64,000 bases of DNA. Origin: Heterostelium multicystogenum. Taxonomy: Eukaryota; Evosea; Eumycetozoa; Acytosteliales; Acytosteliaceae. Under the pieces are notes generated by a model that saw nothing but the letters and a program-made list of their open reading frames with translations, had not been told where the DNA came from and made no database searches. Position 1 is the first letter of the stretch, and each line of letters opens with the position of its first letter. This document shows, one piece after another, positions 11,901 to 22,847 of the stretch. Location of the stretch: NCBI GenBank assembly GCA_003667245.1, contig RCNN01000233.1:1-64000 (forward strand). The letters run 5' to 3'. A program made the position numbers and the translations under genes.

Positions 11901-12861
11901 AATAACAGCCCCAACCGTTCCAACTTTCTTGGGTCACAAAGTAATCAAAGACTATCCTTTGGAGAAATTGATTTCCAAAATTGATTGGAATCCATTCTTT
12001 GCTACTTGGCAACTTCGTGGTAAATATCCAAATCGTGGTTATCCAAGAATCTTTAACGATGCAACCGTTGGTGCAGAAGCTCAAAAGCTTTTTGATGATG
12101 CTCAAGCAATGCTCAAAGAAATCATTGAAAAGAAACTATTGAACGCTCGTGGTGTCATTGGTTTCTACCCTGCAGCAAGCCAAAATGAAGATGTTATTAT
12201 CTATACTGATGAGTCTCGTACAACTCCATTGGCTACCTTCTACGGTTTACGTCAACAGTCAGAAAAAGAAGTAGATGAACCATACATCTCTATGGGTGAT
12301 TTCGTTGCACCATTAGACTCAGGTGTAAATGATTACATTGGTTTGTTTGCATTGTCATCTGGATTTGGTTTAGACGAGATGGTAGAACACTACAAAAAAG
12401 AAAATGACGACTACTCCTCCATTATGGCCAAAGCACTAGCTGATCGTTTAGCCGAAGCTCTAGCTGAACATGTCCACGAAGATGTCAGAAAGGAACACTG
12501 GGGATATGAAAAAAATGAACAACTCACTGCCGAAGATCTCTTCAAGGTCAAATATCGTGGTATCAGACCCGCTCCTGGTTATCCAGTACAACCAGACCAC
12601 ACAGAAATGAAGACTATCTGGAAGGTAATGAACGTTCAAGAGAACACTGGCATAGAATTGACAGATCATATGGCAATGCTCCCAGGTGCTGCTGTTTGTG
12701 GTATTTATTTTGGTAACGAGAATTCAAAATATTTCTCAGTGGGTAAGATTTCAAAGGACCAAGTCGAGAGCTATGCTAACAGAAAAGGTATCCCAGTTGA
12801 AGAGGCCGAGAGATGGTTATCGACTATTCTTTCTTATGACAGATTGCCATTGGCCAAATAA
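8967..12861 (+). CDS. mtr: Cobalamin-dependent methionine synthase (5-methyl-THF:homocysteine methyltransferase)
   Basis: Transfers the methyl group of 5-methyl-tetrahydrofolate to homocysteine through cob(I)alamin, giving methionine and free THF in the cytosol. Exons are 8967-8991, 9062-9261 and 9323-12861. Domains in order: homocysteine-binding barrel with zinc cysteines (GGCCGTSP, about 10030); pterin-binding barrel ([14 protein letters not shown], about 10185); the cap; B12-binding Rossmann domain with [11 protein letters not shown] (about 11410), whose His is the lower cobalt ligand; and the AdoMet/activation domain with RPAPGYP (about 12570). One extra T in the T run at 11243-11248 and another at 11623-11625 break the frame. 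Removing both gives exactly 1253 residues, close to human MTR. All catalytic motifs survive, so I read the lesions as sequence errors. The start is the ATG whose 25-base exon splices in frame to the conserved [14 protein letters not shown]. Confidence 0.95.
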
Positions 12862-12903
12862 ATTAATAAATCAAGCCATTATAATCCTACTAAGACCTAA
12901 GTT

Positions 12904-13939
12904 TTATTTTGAAATGGTGGCAGCCAATTCTGCTAGAATTTCACCTGCACCTTTTTCTTTTAACATATTTGCCAGTTGTTTACCAACTAACTCTGGATTG
13001 TCAATTTCACCTCTATGAGATAAACGTATGGATTTAGTACCGTCTAAACTCAAAACTACACCTTCAATTGTAATTATACTGTTGTTTTGCTCGATTGTTG
13101 TATTTACACCAATTGGCACATGGCATCCACCCTCAAGTTCTCTGAGCATTGAACGCTCTGCCTTACAGCATTGTGCAGTTTCAAAGTGGTTCAGTGGGGA
13201 TAAGAGTGATTGAATAAACTGGTCATCCGAACGACACTCAATACCCAAAGCACCTTGTCCCACTGCATACAATGATACTTCAGGTTGAAGAATCTCTGTG
13301 ATTAAATTTGTCCATCCCAATCTCTCCAGTCCAGCTACGGCCAAAATCATACCATCATATTCACCACTATTCTCCAACTTGTTGAATCTTGTATTTAAAT
13401 TTCCTCTAATATCTTTAAATTTCAACTGTGGGTATGCTCTTTTTAGCTGGCTTACACGACGGAGCGAAGAACTTCCAATGACAGCTCCCTCTGGCATTGA
13501 AGATAAAGTTGCATTCTTTCCATATTTAGAATGAGCTACAAATGCATCAAAACAGTTCTCTCGTTTGGTGATCGCACCTAAGCATAATCCATCAGGGAAT
13601 CTAATATTAGATCACATTAGTTATCATATTGAAATTCTATATAGATCAAAGAACTTACTTAGTTGGAAGATCTTTAAGTGAGTGTACAGCTATATCAATA
13701 TGACCAGTCAACATTAAATCTTCTAGCTCTTTTGTAAATAAACCTTTATCTCCAATCTTTGAGAGGGCAACGTTTAAAACACGATCTCCCACAGTGTCCA
13801 TTGTCTTTATTTCGAACTTTAGATTTGGATTTAAATCTTGTAACAGCTTCATTACGTATTCTGTTTGAACCATTGCCAACTGTGACTTTCTTGATCCAAT
13901 TACAATGGTGTCTCTGTTGTTATTGTTGCTGTTTGACAT
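12904..13939 (-). CDS. hemC: Hydroxymethylbilane synthase (porphobilinogen deaminase)
   Basis: Polymerises four porphobilinogen units into hydroxymethylbilane, the third step of heme synthesis, normally cytosolic. Two exons (13659-13939 and 12904-13600) joined by a GTAAGT intron give 325 residues, typical for the family. Visible motifs are [16 protein letters not shown] at the N-terminus, KDLPTKFPDG at the splice junction, [14 protein letters not shown] with the substrate-binding arginines, [22 protein letters not shown], and [11 protein letters not shown], whose Cys carries the dipyrromethane cofactor. The ATG at 13939 (MSNSNNNN) is preferred to an in-frame upstream ATG at 14023, because the upstream piece is hydrophobic, AT-rich and non-conserved. 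It is convergent with the methionine synthase gene, only 42 bases apart. The frame is intact. Confidence 0.95.
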
Positions 13940-14089
13940 TTCTACCTTAATTAATATATATTCGAATGTTACTAATAAAAAAAAAAAGTATGAGATCATT
14001 GCTTTGTTCATTCGTTTTTTCACATTTTTATAGCATTATTAATATTTTAAACAAGAATTAAATCATTCATTTGGAAGAAAGAGAAAAAG

Positions 14090-14500
14090 ATGAGTGATTT
14101 GGTCGATGAACTGCAACAACAACAACAACAAGCACCATCTTCAGATGATCAGCATTCAAAGAGTGATATAGACTCATTCGATGATGAAGACTATCACGAT
14201 GAACGAGAGACTGTTGTAAATAATAGCTCAACAATACCAACAACAAAGTCTAATTTCAATAACTTTAGTAATGACAATACAACATTCTATCTTTCAAAAA
14301 ATAAAAATGAAATAGAGCTCTACACTGAGAGTGACACAAGATACAAAAATACATCAATTGGCCAATCTGTTGTATTTCAGTTCATTCCAACCAACAACAA
14401 TAGAAATAACAATAGTAACTTCAACAATCGAAATCGCTACAATAATATCCATCACCAACAACAACAACAACAACAGCAACAACAACAATACAGAAGCTAA
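14090..14500 (+). CDS. Small Q/N-rich hypothetical protein
   Basis: A 136-residue intronless frame starts at a well-placed ATG after an A-rich leader (AAAAAG-ATG). The N-terminus is acidic (SKSDIDSFDDEDYHDERE), the middle polar, and the C-terminus a run of asparagines ending in eleven glutamines and YRS. A short non-repetitive stretch, TRYKNTSIGQSVVFQFIP, is the best conserved-looking part. It is divergent from hemC (151 bases between starts), so the two may share a promoter. I do not recognise a family; low-complexity proteins of this kind are common in dictyostelids. Confidence 0.5.
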   Translation: MSDLVDELQQQQQQAPSSDDQHSKSDIDSFDDEDYHDERETVVNNSSTIPTTKSNFNNFSNDNTTFYLSKNKNEIELYTESDTRYKNTSIGQSVVFQFIPTNNNRNNNSNFNNRNRYNNIHHQQQQQQQQQQQYRS

Positions 14501-14640
14501 ACAAATCACTCATCACAAATTTTATCAATCTCATAATTATAATTTCAACAATCGTTTTAAAAAAAAAAACATTAAAATCATTATTACTATTATATTGTCA
14601 AATTCATTTCATATACATATATATTTATTTAAATAACAAC

Positions 14641-15056
14641 ATGATTGAAGTTGTATGTAATGACCGTGTAGGTCAAAAAGTAAGAGTAAAAGTAAAGTAA
14701 GTCAAATAATACATGATATAAGAAGATATATTAGATGTATTAATTTATTTAACAACAATAGCTCTGATGATACTATTGGAGATCTCAAGAAAGTTATAGC
14801 TGCTCAAATAGGTATTAAACCTGAGAAGATTAGATTACAAAAATGGTACACTGTTTACAAAGATCATATTACACTGGAAGATTGTAAGTTTGCTGTCTAT
14901 CTAATATAAACAAAAAATTTCTTTTTACTTATTCTACTGTTAAATGCAAGACGAAATTCATGATGGAGATGGACTTGAATTATATTGTATGTATGCTTTT
15001 AGAGTCATAACAATGCAAGATTAACTAACATATAAATACTCCTTTTAGACAATTAA
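14641..15056 (+). CDS. ubl5: Ubiquitin-like protein 5 (Hub1)
   Basis: A beta-grasp ubiquitin-like modifier that binds spliceosomal proteins non-covalently and tunes splice-site use; it lacks the C-terminal diglycine needed for conjugation. Four exons (14641-14696, 14762-14883, 14951-14986, 15049-15056) splice at GT/AG borders to a 73-residue protein, the same length as the human protein. Diagnostic parts are [52 protein letters not shown], and the ending LELYYN with the double tyrosine followed by one residue. The final exon is only 8 bases (two bases of a Tyr codon, Asn, stop). No single long frame exposes this gene. It starts 141 bases after the stop of the upstream Q/N-rich gene. Confidence 0.93.
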
Positions 15057-15226
15057 ATTATACTTGTTTAAATAAAACCTAAGATATTACATTTAGGCAT
15101 TGTAAATACCTCCAAACATATAGTTATAATAATAGATTCCACGGATTTATTTTTAGCATTTTGATTCAAAGATATCTTCATTTTTAATATCATTATATAG
15201 TAATACCAATAGGTATTTTTCAGCTA

Positions 15227-16705
15227 TTATATTATTTCAAAGTATCTCTCATGCTCCCAACGATGTACTTGATGATTGAATTGACGATATTCCCAACGTC
15301 TTGTATTAACAAAGTGCTCAACGAATTCTTCACCTAGTATCTCTTTTGCAATCTTTGATTTTGCGAGGAGCTCTGTTGATTCACTAAGAGTTCTTGGTAG
15401 ACGGTTAACTAGTCCTTGCTTGTAAAGGTCATAGCTGTTTCCTGTGACTGGTTTTGATTTGAGCTCTAAATTATTCTTGACACCATAGAGACCAGCTGCG
15501 AAAGATGCGGCGATTGCAATATATGGATTCACATCAGAGCCAGTTACTCTGAATTCAGAACGCATTGCTTTACCTCCTTTGATAACTCTAATGGCAACAG
15601 TACGATTATCGTATGCCCAGGTTGGAGTTGTTGGTGCCCAGTATCCATCAACCAATCTCTTGTAGCTATTGATTGTTGGTGCATAGAATGGCAGAAACTC
15701 TGGTAGAAGTTGCAATTGGCCAGCTAGGAAGCTTTTGAACATTGGGCTCATCTCATCAGGGTTTTCCTTGTCTATGAAGAGATTAACAGTTTTGTCAAGT
15801 GTTGCAAAGTTCTGATGCATATGTCCACTGCAACCTGGAAGATCTACAGATGGTTTTGCCATGAAACTTGCCATGATTCCTAGTTTAGCCGCAATTTCTT
15901 TGGCAGATAACTTAAAAAGAATTGCTCGGTCAGCTGCTTCAAGGGCTTCCGAGAATTGGATAGCAACTTCATATACACCAGGACCAGTTTCTGTGTGTAG
16001 ACCTTCTAGTGGAATACCATAATGTTTCAAATTGGCAAGATCTTCCATGTATCGAGAATTCTCGGATATACGGATCATACTATATCCAAACATTCCTGGG
16101 GTGAGAGGAGTTGGATTAGTGAAGTTCTTTTGCTTGATTGTTTTGTTGGTCTCGGCATAGTTATACCACTCAAACTCCATTCCCATCATTGGTTCAAGCT
16201 TTTCTGCACGACAATCTGCAATAACCTTTTTCAACAAGTTTCTTGGACAAATTGGGAGTGAATCTCCATTATTTTTATAGAAATCCACTAAAAAGAAAGG
16301 AATGTTGTTTTCCCATGGCACCTGACGATAGGTTGACAAGTCAACTTTGGCAGTAATATCAGGATAACCAGTGTGGTTTCCAGTGAATTTGACATTATCA
16401 TATGTGACATCATTGGAGTCCCATCCAAAAATTACACTACAAAAACCAAATCCTTTCTTCACAGAAGAAGTGAATTTCTCCTTCTGAAGATACTTTCCAC
16501 GCAATATACCATCTATATCAGAACCACAAACTTTTACCATTGGTGACGACCCATTCTTTACTTGATTAACAATGAGATCCTCGGGAGTCATTCTATATCC
16601 ATCAGATTGAGATGAATAATATCTAGCTAACAAACCATTGTTTTTAATAATAGTACTGTTATTAAATATTAATTTATTCAATTTTAACATTCTATGAATA
16701 TACAT
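15227..16705 (-). CDS. Type-I-like (lengsin-group) glutamine synthetase, probably mitochondrial
   Basis: A single-exon frame of 492 residues. The N-terminal domain has GSDIDGILRGKYL; the catalytic domain has MGMEFEWYNY, LEGLHTETGPGVYEVA, the histidine motif GCSGHMHQN, INSYKRLVDGYWAP and NRTVAIRVIKGG. This is the bacterial GSI-like/lengsin branch; D. discoideum has a comparable type-1 glutamine synthetase (glnA1). The first 35 or so residues are basic and hydroxyl-rich with no acid (MLKLNKLIFN...LLARYYSS), which looks like a mitochondrial presequence; cleavage after ARYYS would fit. Translation may start at the first Met or at the MLKL methionine five residues later. GS makes glutamine from glutamate, ammonia and ATP, but lengsin-branch members can lack that activity, so the reaction is inferred. 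The frame is intact. Confidence 0.85.
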   Translation of the reverse strand: MYIHRMLKLNKLIFNNSTIIKNNGLLARYYSSQSDGYRMTPEDLIVNQVKNGSSPMVKVCGSDIDGILRGKYLQKEKFTSSVKKGFGFCSVIFGWDSNDVTYDNVKFTGNHTGYPDITAKVDLSTYRQVPWENNIPFFLVDFYKNNGDSLPICPRNLLKKVIADCRAEKLEPMMGMEFEWYNYAETNKTIKQKNFTNPTPLTPGMFGYSMIRISENSRYMEDLANLKHYGIPLEGLHTETGPGVYEVAIQFSEALEAADRAILFKLSAKEIAAKLGIMASFMAKPSVDLPGCSGHMHQNFATLDKTVNLFIDKENPDEMSPMFKSFLAGQLQLLPEFLPFYAPTINSYKRLVDGYWAPTTPTWAYDNRTVAIRVIKGGKAMRSEFRVTGSDVNPYIAIAASFAAGLYGVKNNLELKSKPVTGNSYDLYKQGLVNRLPRTLSESTELLAKSKIAKEILGEEFVEHFVNTRRWEYRQFNHQVHRWEHERYFEII

Positions 16706-16975
16706 ATAAATACAAATAAATAATACAAAAGGAAATATAATAATGTGAACAAACTTAACAGGATGTATTTACAAAAGTTGTTATTTGGAGGACCAATTAA
16801 ATTTAAAACCCTTAAAATAATCTAATTTTTTATTAAATTAAAAAATTAATAAAATAAATTTGGCTAGTGAAGTGCAAAGCATCAATCATTCCCTTTTTAG
16901 AGAAACATGCAATCAATAAAAAATCCTAGATTTTGTTTTTTTTTTTTTTTTGTTTTTTTGGAATGTTTATTTAAT

Positions 16976-17985
16976 TTATAATGGTTTTCTTATTCCTAAA
17001 CACTTTGAAACAAGAGAACATATCTTTGGATTTCCACATAAAACTCTTCTTCCTTCCATTTGTACTGGACCTCCAGTAGGATCAAGGACAACTCCACCAG
17101 CCTCAGTAATAAGAATAGAAGCAGCTGCAATATCCCATGGATGAATACCCCATTCATAGAAGCAATCCAATCTTCCACATGCCACACTTGCCATCTCCCA
17201 AGCGGCTGTACCAGACATTCTTATAGATTGAACATTCTGAGACAATATATTCTTTATATTGCTTATTTTAAAAAATGGGTGTTAATAATGTATAGTACTT
17301 CAATATTGGATCATTAGTACCTTAACTTAAAATCGATTCCATATTCGGATCTATCATAACCAACATTTGTAGCAATGACTGCTTGTTGTAAGTTATCTAC
17401 TTTGGTGACATCAAGCTTCACACCATTTAAATATGCACCACCTCCCTTGGTAGCTGTGAAAATTTCATTTAAAACTGGACTATAAATCATACCAACTACA
17501 ACTTCTTTGTTGATTGATAAAGCAATTGCTACACAAAACAATGGGAATCTGATTATGAAATGTGTTAGTACAAAAATTATTGTAAATCCAAACTTTAAAG
17601 CATTACCTATGGACAAAATTTGTTGTACCATCAATTGGATCGATAATCCAGGTTGGTTCATTGCCCCAGTTGTAAATACCATCCTTTGTTGATTCCTCAC
17701 CTAGAATCTTTGTGTGTGGATACTCTGTTGTCAATGCTTTAATGATGGCCTCCTCTGTATCTATTTGATGTGAAAACCAGATGTCATCAATAAAAGGTGT
17801 AATACGAATGATACAACGCAACACATACTTTTATCTGTTTCAGTTACCAAATCGACAGCTCCTTTATATTCGACTTTTTTATCACGATTGTTGTAATTTT
17901 CTAAAATCTTTGGACCAACCTCTTTGGCAATCTTGACAGCAGATTGCAAGTATTGTTCATAACTTATATTATTGATAGGATCCAT
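16976..17985 (-). CDS. impA1: Inositol monophosphatase
   Basis: Hydrolyses inositol monophosphates to myo-inositol, closing the phosphoinositide cycle; Mg-dependent and lithium-sensitive in the family. Four exons (17829-17985, 17607-17760, 17321-17548, 16976-17261) give exactly 274 residues, close to human IMPA1. Metal-binding motifs are ILGEESTKDG (Glu of the first site), WIIDPIDGTTNFVHRFP (the DPIDGT signature) and WDIAAASILITEAGG (second signature, with the catalytic Asp). RMSGTAAWEMASVACGRLD is the usual substrate-pocket helix. For the last exon the upstream AG (after TTTTAAAATAAG) is required to keep frame. The frame is intact and the start is the only ATG in good context (MDPINNISYEQYL). 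The gene symbol follows D. discoideum usage and is assigned by family only. Confidence 0.93.
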
Positions 17986-18445
17986 TTTTATATTATAATT
18001 AGTTAAATCGAAGTTTCATCATTTTTATAATCAAAAACTGTTTCAAAAAAAAAATTAAATTAAATTAAAAAAAATTAAAAATCATTCGAGACCTCGTTGT
18101 TATTATTAACGACGTAAACTGTGTGGGTGGCAGAAACAGATCAACGAAGCAAACCAAAGAATTTAAAAAGTAAAATTGCAATTTATCTAGTTTATTAATA
18201 TTAATGATATCGATGTGACATTGATGGATCCTCTTCGGAAAATAAATAATGGATTCACTAGTTACGGATGTCGAATTCCTTAAGATGGACGGATTTACAA
18301 AAATATTCACATGAATGTATTCTACAGGTTCTGAAGTCTTATGTGATATTTGTATACAGTTTGAGGGATGCAATGTCATTTTCAACTTATCCCTTACTCT
18401 TGAGCGGTATGATATAAACAATTGGTATTGCCTAAAAAACTATTA
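17986..18445. other. Intergenic between inositol monophosphatase and akirin
   Basis: The first about 90 bases are the A/T-rich upstream region of the inositol monophosphatase gene. From about 18240 to 18460 the plus strand reads like coding sequence, with an ATG at 18250 (MDSLVTDVEFLKMDG) and a block with VLCDICIQFEGCNVIF, broken by a stop. A 118-codon minus-strand frame covers 18065-18421 but looks like a shadow. No product is assigned. Confidence 0.35.
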
Positions 18446-19161
18446 TTACTTATGACTTTTATATTCAAGACATATTAGCTGAATTCGCTTTTCTCTGATC
18501 TGTCTAGAGATATAACTTTCATTATATTGCGAGAAACTGTGAAATTGTTCAAGGAGCTTTTGTTGAACTATATCTTCATATTCTCTACGAAGTTTAGCTT
18601 CATGTTCTTCAAGAGCTTTCTTTAAAATCTCTTTAACCTCCTCTAACGAAAAAAGTTTTTTATCGTTGCTACTAGAACTGTTATTATTGTTGATGTTGCT
18701 ATTTAGAATGTTATTATTGTTGCTATTGGTGTTGTTTGTGTATTTTTGGTTCTGAGTTGAAAACTATTGGTTGTGTGTTTTTGCTTCTTGGTTGATTTAT
18801 ATTTATCCAGGTTTGATACGATATTGGAAATTGGTGATGGAATATCATTAAAATAAGAGTAATCTGAAGTTCTGGTTATGTTTGTCTGGGCGTTGTTCAA
18901 TCTAGATCTCTTTAGAGGAGCAGTATCTGATGGATGTAGTTGGACTTGTTGTTGTTGTTGTTGTAATTGGATTTGTTGTTGGATTTGTTGTTGTTGTTGT
19001 TGTTGTTGCTGCAATTGCTGATGTTGGTGTTGTTGTTGTTGTTGTTGTTGTTGGAATGGGTTAGGTATGCTATTTTGTGAAAAGACAAAGGGCGTACATG
19101 AAGTGGGTGGAGACTCTGGTGCAAATGCATCGAAATGGCTTCTCTTTGTAAGTTTTAACAT
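18446..19161 (-). CDS. Akirin
   Basis: Nuclear bridging factor that links transcription factors to chromatin remodelers and supports nuclear import of proteasomes in animals; the dictyostelid role is inferred. The N-terminus has the basic nuclear-signal start MLKLTKRSHFDAF, followed by polyglutamine, KRSRLNN, and a C-terminal helical domain FSLEEVKEILKKALEEHEAK with LRREYEDIVQQKLLEQFHSF and SYIS, which matches the akirin C-terminus (LLKERE..IREEYE..L..KLAEQYDTFVKF). The end is SRQIREKRIQLICLEYKSHK. The conserved C-terminus lies one frame off from the N-terminus; adding one base to the AAAA run at 18760-18763 restores a single 238-residue frame. The minus-strand ATG at 19161 is the start that gives the conserved basic N-terminus. 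Confidence 0.75.
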
Positions 19162-20475
19162 TTTGTTTATATCTGTGGATTTGTTGTTAATGACAACACT
19201 TTGATTATTATTGTAGAGAGATAAATTATATACAAAAAGATTATAAGTTGATTGAATTAAATATAAATGATTTATATATAAAAATAAAAAAGAACAAGAC
19301 AAAATTCTGTTTGATATAAAATTATATTATTTAATAGATTCTAAAATGATGAATAGATTCTACTCGGGTATATAAAATGCTAATTGATAGTATTGAACAA
19401 TAATAAATATTATATAATTATTTGTATTTTGTATTGTTTTATTTATTTAAATGTATATATATGATATTATGTGTATGTGTGTTATCGGTCTGAACAAATA
19501 AAATAAATATTTTGGTGTAAAAAATAAAAAAAAAAAATTAAATTGATTCAAATTTATATTGTTTGTTTTTGTTTTTTTTGGTTTGAATCAAAAAAAGCAA
19601 AAATAAATGAAAATAATTTAATTTTTTAATTTATTTTGAGTGGTTTTTTAATTTAAATAAACTACAACTCGTCACATCAAGCACTGAACCAAATGTTTGT
19701 ATCTATTCAATTATTCAAATTATTGGTGTTTTGTACATTGTAACAGTAGAGTTAATAAATAGTATTATTGTCATATTGTGTGGTTTTTTTTGGTTAGTTT
19801 TGTTAGGTGAGTATCAATTCAATTCATTCAATTCGATTCAATTGATTTGTAATGTGACAGAACAGTAAATTGGACATTGTTATTATGAATAGATAATATG
19901 GTTTTTTTTGGTTTGAAATGTTTAAGCACAGTTATTGAATACATACCAATATAATAGTGAAAGTATAAAAGGTTAAATTTAGAGAAATAGAGAGATAAAT
20001 AGATTGTTAGTTATATTTTATGAAATTGGACTTGCTTTAAAGAGGAGTATATTGTTGTGATTTAGAACATATATTATGCTTTGCTCGTTTTTGGTCAAAT
20101 TAATCAAAATTGGCTTCCTTTTTTTTAAAACAAATGTGATTATGGCATGAAGCTGTGTTTCAACCGTGTGTGAAAGTTTTGGGAAAGTGGGGTGACATTG
20201 TATCATTTTGCATGGTTGACTGTAGGTGATTCAACAATGAATGTCTGAGGCGGTGGTAATTATCACTTATAAAATGGTTGAGTTTTTTGGTCACCTTGTT
20301 GTTTTGTTAGATTTGACGGGGTGTTGGAGTTGGATGTGAAAGTGTCAAGGTAATTTCCATTTTAAAGTATTAGATAGTGGGTGTTTAATATCTGATGAAT
20401 TGCTGTGGCACACTGATAGATTACTCTTGCTTAGTTGTGGGTAGATAGATAGATAGATAGATAAATGGTGGTTTT
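19162..20475. other. Long AT-rich intergenic region
   Basis: About 1.3 kb with T/A runs, repeated GGTTTTTTT-like blocks (19560-19910) and a TAGA tetranucleotide tract near its right end. The only open frame (20018-20206, minus) looks random. It holds the akirin promoter on the left and the 3' region of the PIG-B gene on the right. I see no gene. Confidence 0.6.
20442..20463. repeat. TAGA tetranucleotide microsatellite
   Basis: Five and a half tandem copies of TAGA lie just beyond the stop of the PIG-B gene. Confidence 0.85.
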
Positions 20476-22475
20476 TCAACCATTTGATAATAATGAGATG
20501 GGTGATTGCGAAATCTTACACAATCTGAGAATGTCAAATAAACCTACCTCTTGATAATGTTGTATGAGCCAGCTATTTTTAAAATTGGATAAAACGTCAT
20601 CTCTAACAACGAAATAGTTTGGCAGCTTCAATTTGTGCTCTTTTCCAGTGGGTGATTCTATTATGAATGAGTTTTGTTCTTGATATTTCTCCAGAGTTAG
20701 ATCACCATCTAAAGCATAGGTTTTCAACAAATAACATTTCTGGGTAATCGAAAAAGAGGTCTTTTTCAGTGTATGATCTGTTGTTGTTAGAGTCAAGTCT
20801 TGTCGTTGATTCGTTAGTAAGTTGGTTTAGATCGCATCATTGATCAAAAACTTACGGTGGTGGACACTCCAATATTTTCAGTTCAATATTTGGGTTATGG
20901 ATATAAGATTGATAAGGAGTAGCATGGCAGGACATTAGGAAGTGAATGGAAGCTCTTGTTTCGGATGAGTTGTGATGTGGTGAGATTTCAGAGTTGATAT
21001 AATGTACCACATCGATTGGTGACTTTTGATGGACATTAGAAAAGAATACAATCATTGGGATGTTGATGATAATCAGTCCTGCAACTGCTACTTTGTAGAG
21101 GGGAATTCGTATCATCTTGAGATGAGCATACTTTAATTTAAGTGAGGCTACTGCTACACCGGCATAAATTGTTGATAGAGGTAAAATTGGGAAGATGAAT
21201 CTAAACTCCTTGTGCGCTAAGAGACTATATAGTGTGATGGTAAAAAGGGTACAGTATGCTAGGTGCAGTCGGTTTGGTCTATCGTTTTCGGTCTGGTTAC
21301 TGTTGTAAGTTGTTGTCCAGACATGATAGATGCCATACAAGAACAGAGGTAGAATAGTTGAGGCAATTGTTGGGAATCCGGCAACAAAATACCACCAGAA
21401 TGGATGTGTACCATAGAGTGCAGATATATTCTTGATAACATTGAAGTAGAGGAAGTTGAATGGCACCAACGTGATCTCATTATAGAAAAGATAATCAACA
21501 TAGATAGAGATTGCTAGTACCAGGCTAGCCATCAAAAGCACATCTCTAAATACAAAAAGTACCAACTGCTTCACTGATCGAATGTTACTGTAGAGATACA
21601 AAGGTACTAAATACAACCACATAATGGCGGTTGTAGGTCTAATAATGAATGCAAATGATGTCAAGATCACAGAGATCTGGACATTATTAAATATCTTATA
21701 GTTTGCTTCACTAGGTCTAAGATTTGGGTAGGACTATTGATTAACAGAGTGAATATCGTCTTTTTTCTAATTTATACATACTGAGTTTTACCAGGCAATG
21801 GCCAATAGTATAGAGATATTATGAATAGGACAGTTTCAATAGAATTGGAGTACGTTCTAACTATGCATACAAATGTATACCAGTTTAAATAAATGTATAA
21901 TGAGCTATCAACAATAAATGTTCAACGTTAGAATGATATCAGTCAAAGTGAGCAACCTTACATACAGTCCATTTAGCACATTCTTTACCAAAGATTGCTC
22001 TGCTTAAACGATAGAGATATACATCACCGACAGCAGCAATTGCGCCTTGAAGTAGTTTTGGGCCAATAATCTGATTTATTAGAATTATAGATGATGTTAG
22101 TCAATTGCAACGCTATCTCTGAGTTTGCATAGATGTACATACAACAGCGGTTGGAGTATCTAAATTAAATATTAAGAGCAATTTGTATACTATTGAGAAA
22201 AGCATTGGATGCAAGAAACTTCTTATTTTAGCAGACCATTCCCAAGTAAGATAGCCATATCCAAATACGGTTTGATGTGCAACCTCTAAGCTCTGCCAAT
22301 ACTCATCGGATCAAAAAAAGTGTTGATCAACAATGAGTTTACACCTCTAAAGATTAGCATCAACACAACAAATATTGTGATATTACTATCGATTACATCG
22401 AATAGTTTACTCAAAGCACCAGCATTTTTCTGTTGATCATTTCTTATACTACTACTACTATGTCTCTTTGCCATC
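20476..22475 (-). CDS. pigB: GPI mannosyltransferase 3 (PIG-B/Gpi10, GT22 family)
   Basis: An ER membrane enzyme that adds the third mannose of the GPI anchor from dolichol-phosphate-mannose. The N-terminus has one membrane segment followed by the GT22 catalytic loop FFDPDEYWQSLEVAH, then VFGYGYLTWEWS and IRSFLHP. Later pieces are IIGPKLLQGAIAAVGDVYLY, RLSRAIFGKECAKWT, SFAFIIRPTTAIMW, YGTHPFWWYFVAGFPT and the GT22 motif LAHKEFRFIFPILPL (about 21180-21220), with many hydrophobic segments and several introns. A base is missing near 22308, between FFDP and DEYWQ, and the C-terminal part changes frame near 20725. The C-terminal exon begins after a GTAAGT intron at about 20866. HKEFRF and YGTHP.WY place it with PIG-B rather than PIG-M or ALG9/12. 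The start is MAKRHSSS; an in-frame ATG 23 codons upstream is less likely. Confidence 0.85.
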
Positions 22476-22779
22476 TTGCTAATTTGCGGATTATGATCAT
22501 ATAAAAATAAAAATAGTGAACTTGAGTTCTTCCAAGATTGCAAACAAAAGACAACAATAATGCTGGTCGTTAAATTAGGCTTTATTAATAATACAATTAT
22601 ATTTAGTTACACGGCAATTGATAGGTTGTTATCTTTCTACATAGTAATCAACTGAAATTACATAGATATTTTGGAATGACTTGTTGCTGGAGAAAAAATA
22701 TTATATTTGGTTGTTATTCTGGAATAGTCTTTTGGATTGTTGATACATTACATAACTATATTAGTTATGATCTCATATA

Positions 22780-22780
<1 letters not shown>

Positions 22781-22831
<51 letters not shown>
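22781..22831. repeat. Perfect ATT microsatellite
   Basis: Seventeen uninterrupted ATT copies lie 16 bases downstream of the ErkB stop codon (gene on the minus strand), so probably in its 3' UTR. Confidence 0.95.
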
Positions 22832-22838
<7 letters not shown>

Positions 22839-22847
22839 TGATTATCT

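Noticed and set aside
8967..12861. Bacterial transfer origin for methionine synthase
   Set aside because: The gene has spliceosomal introns and the family is native to many eukaryotes; nothing in composition points to recent transfer.
18065..18421. 118-codon minus-strand frame between impA1 and akirin
   Set aside because: Composition looks random, with no domain; the opposite strand reads more like coding, so this is probably a shadow.
18912..19130. Polyasparagine frame inside akirin
   Set aside because: Alternative frame of the CAA/CAG tract; the polyglutamine reading belongs to akirin.
20018..20206. 62-codon minus-strand frame
   Set aside because: No recognisable content; lies in repeat-rich spacer.
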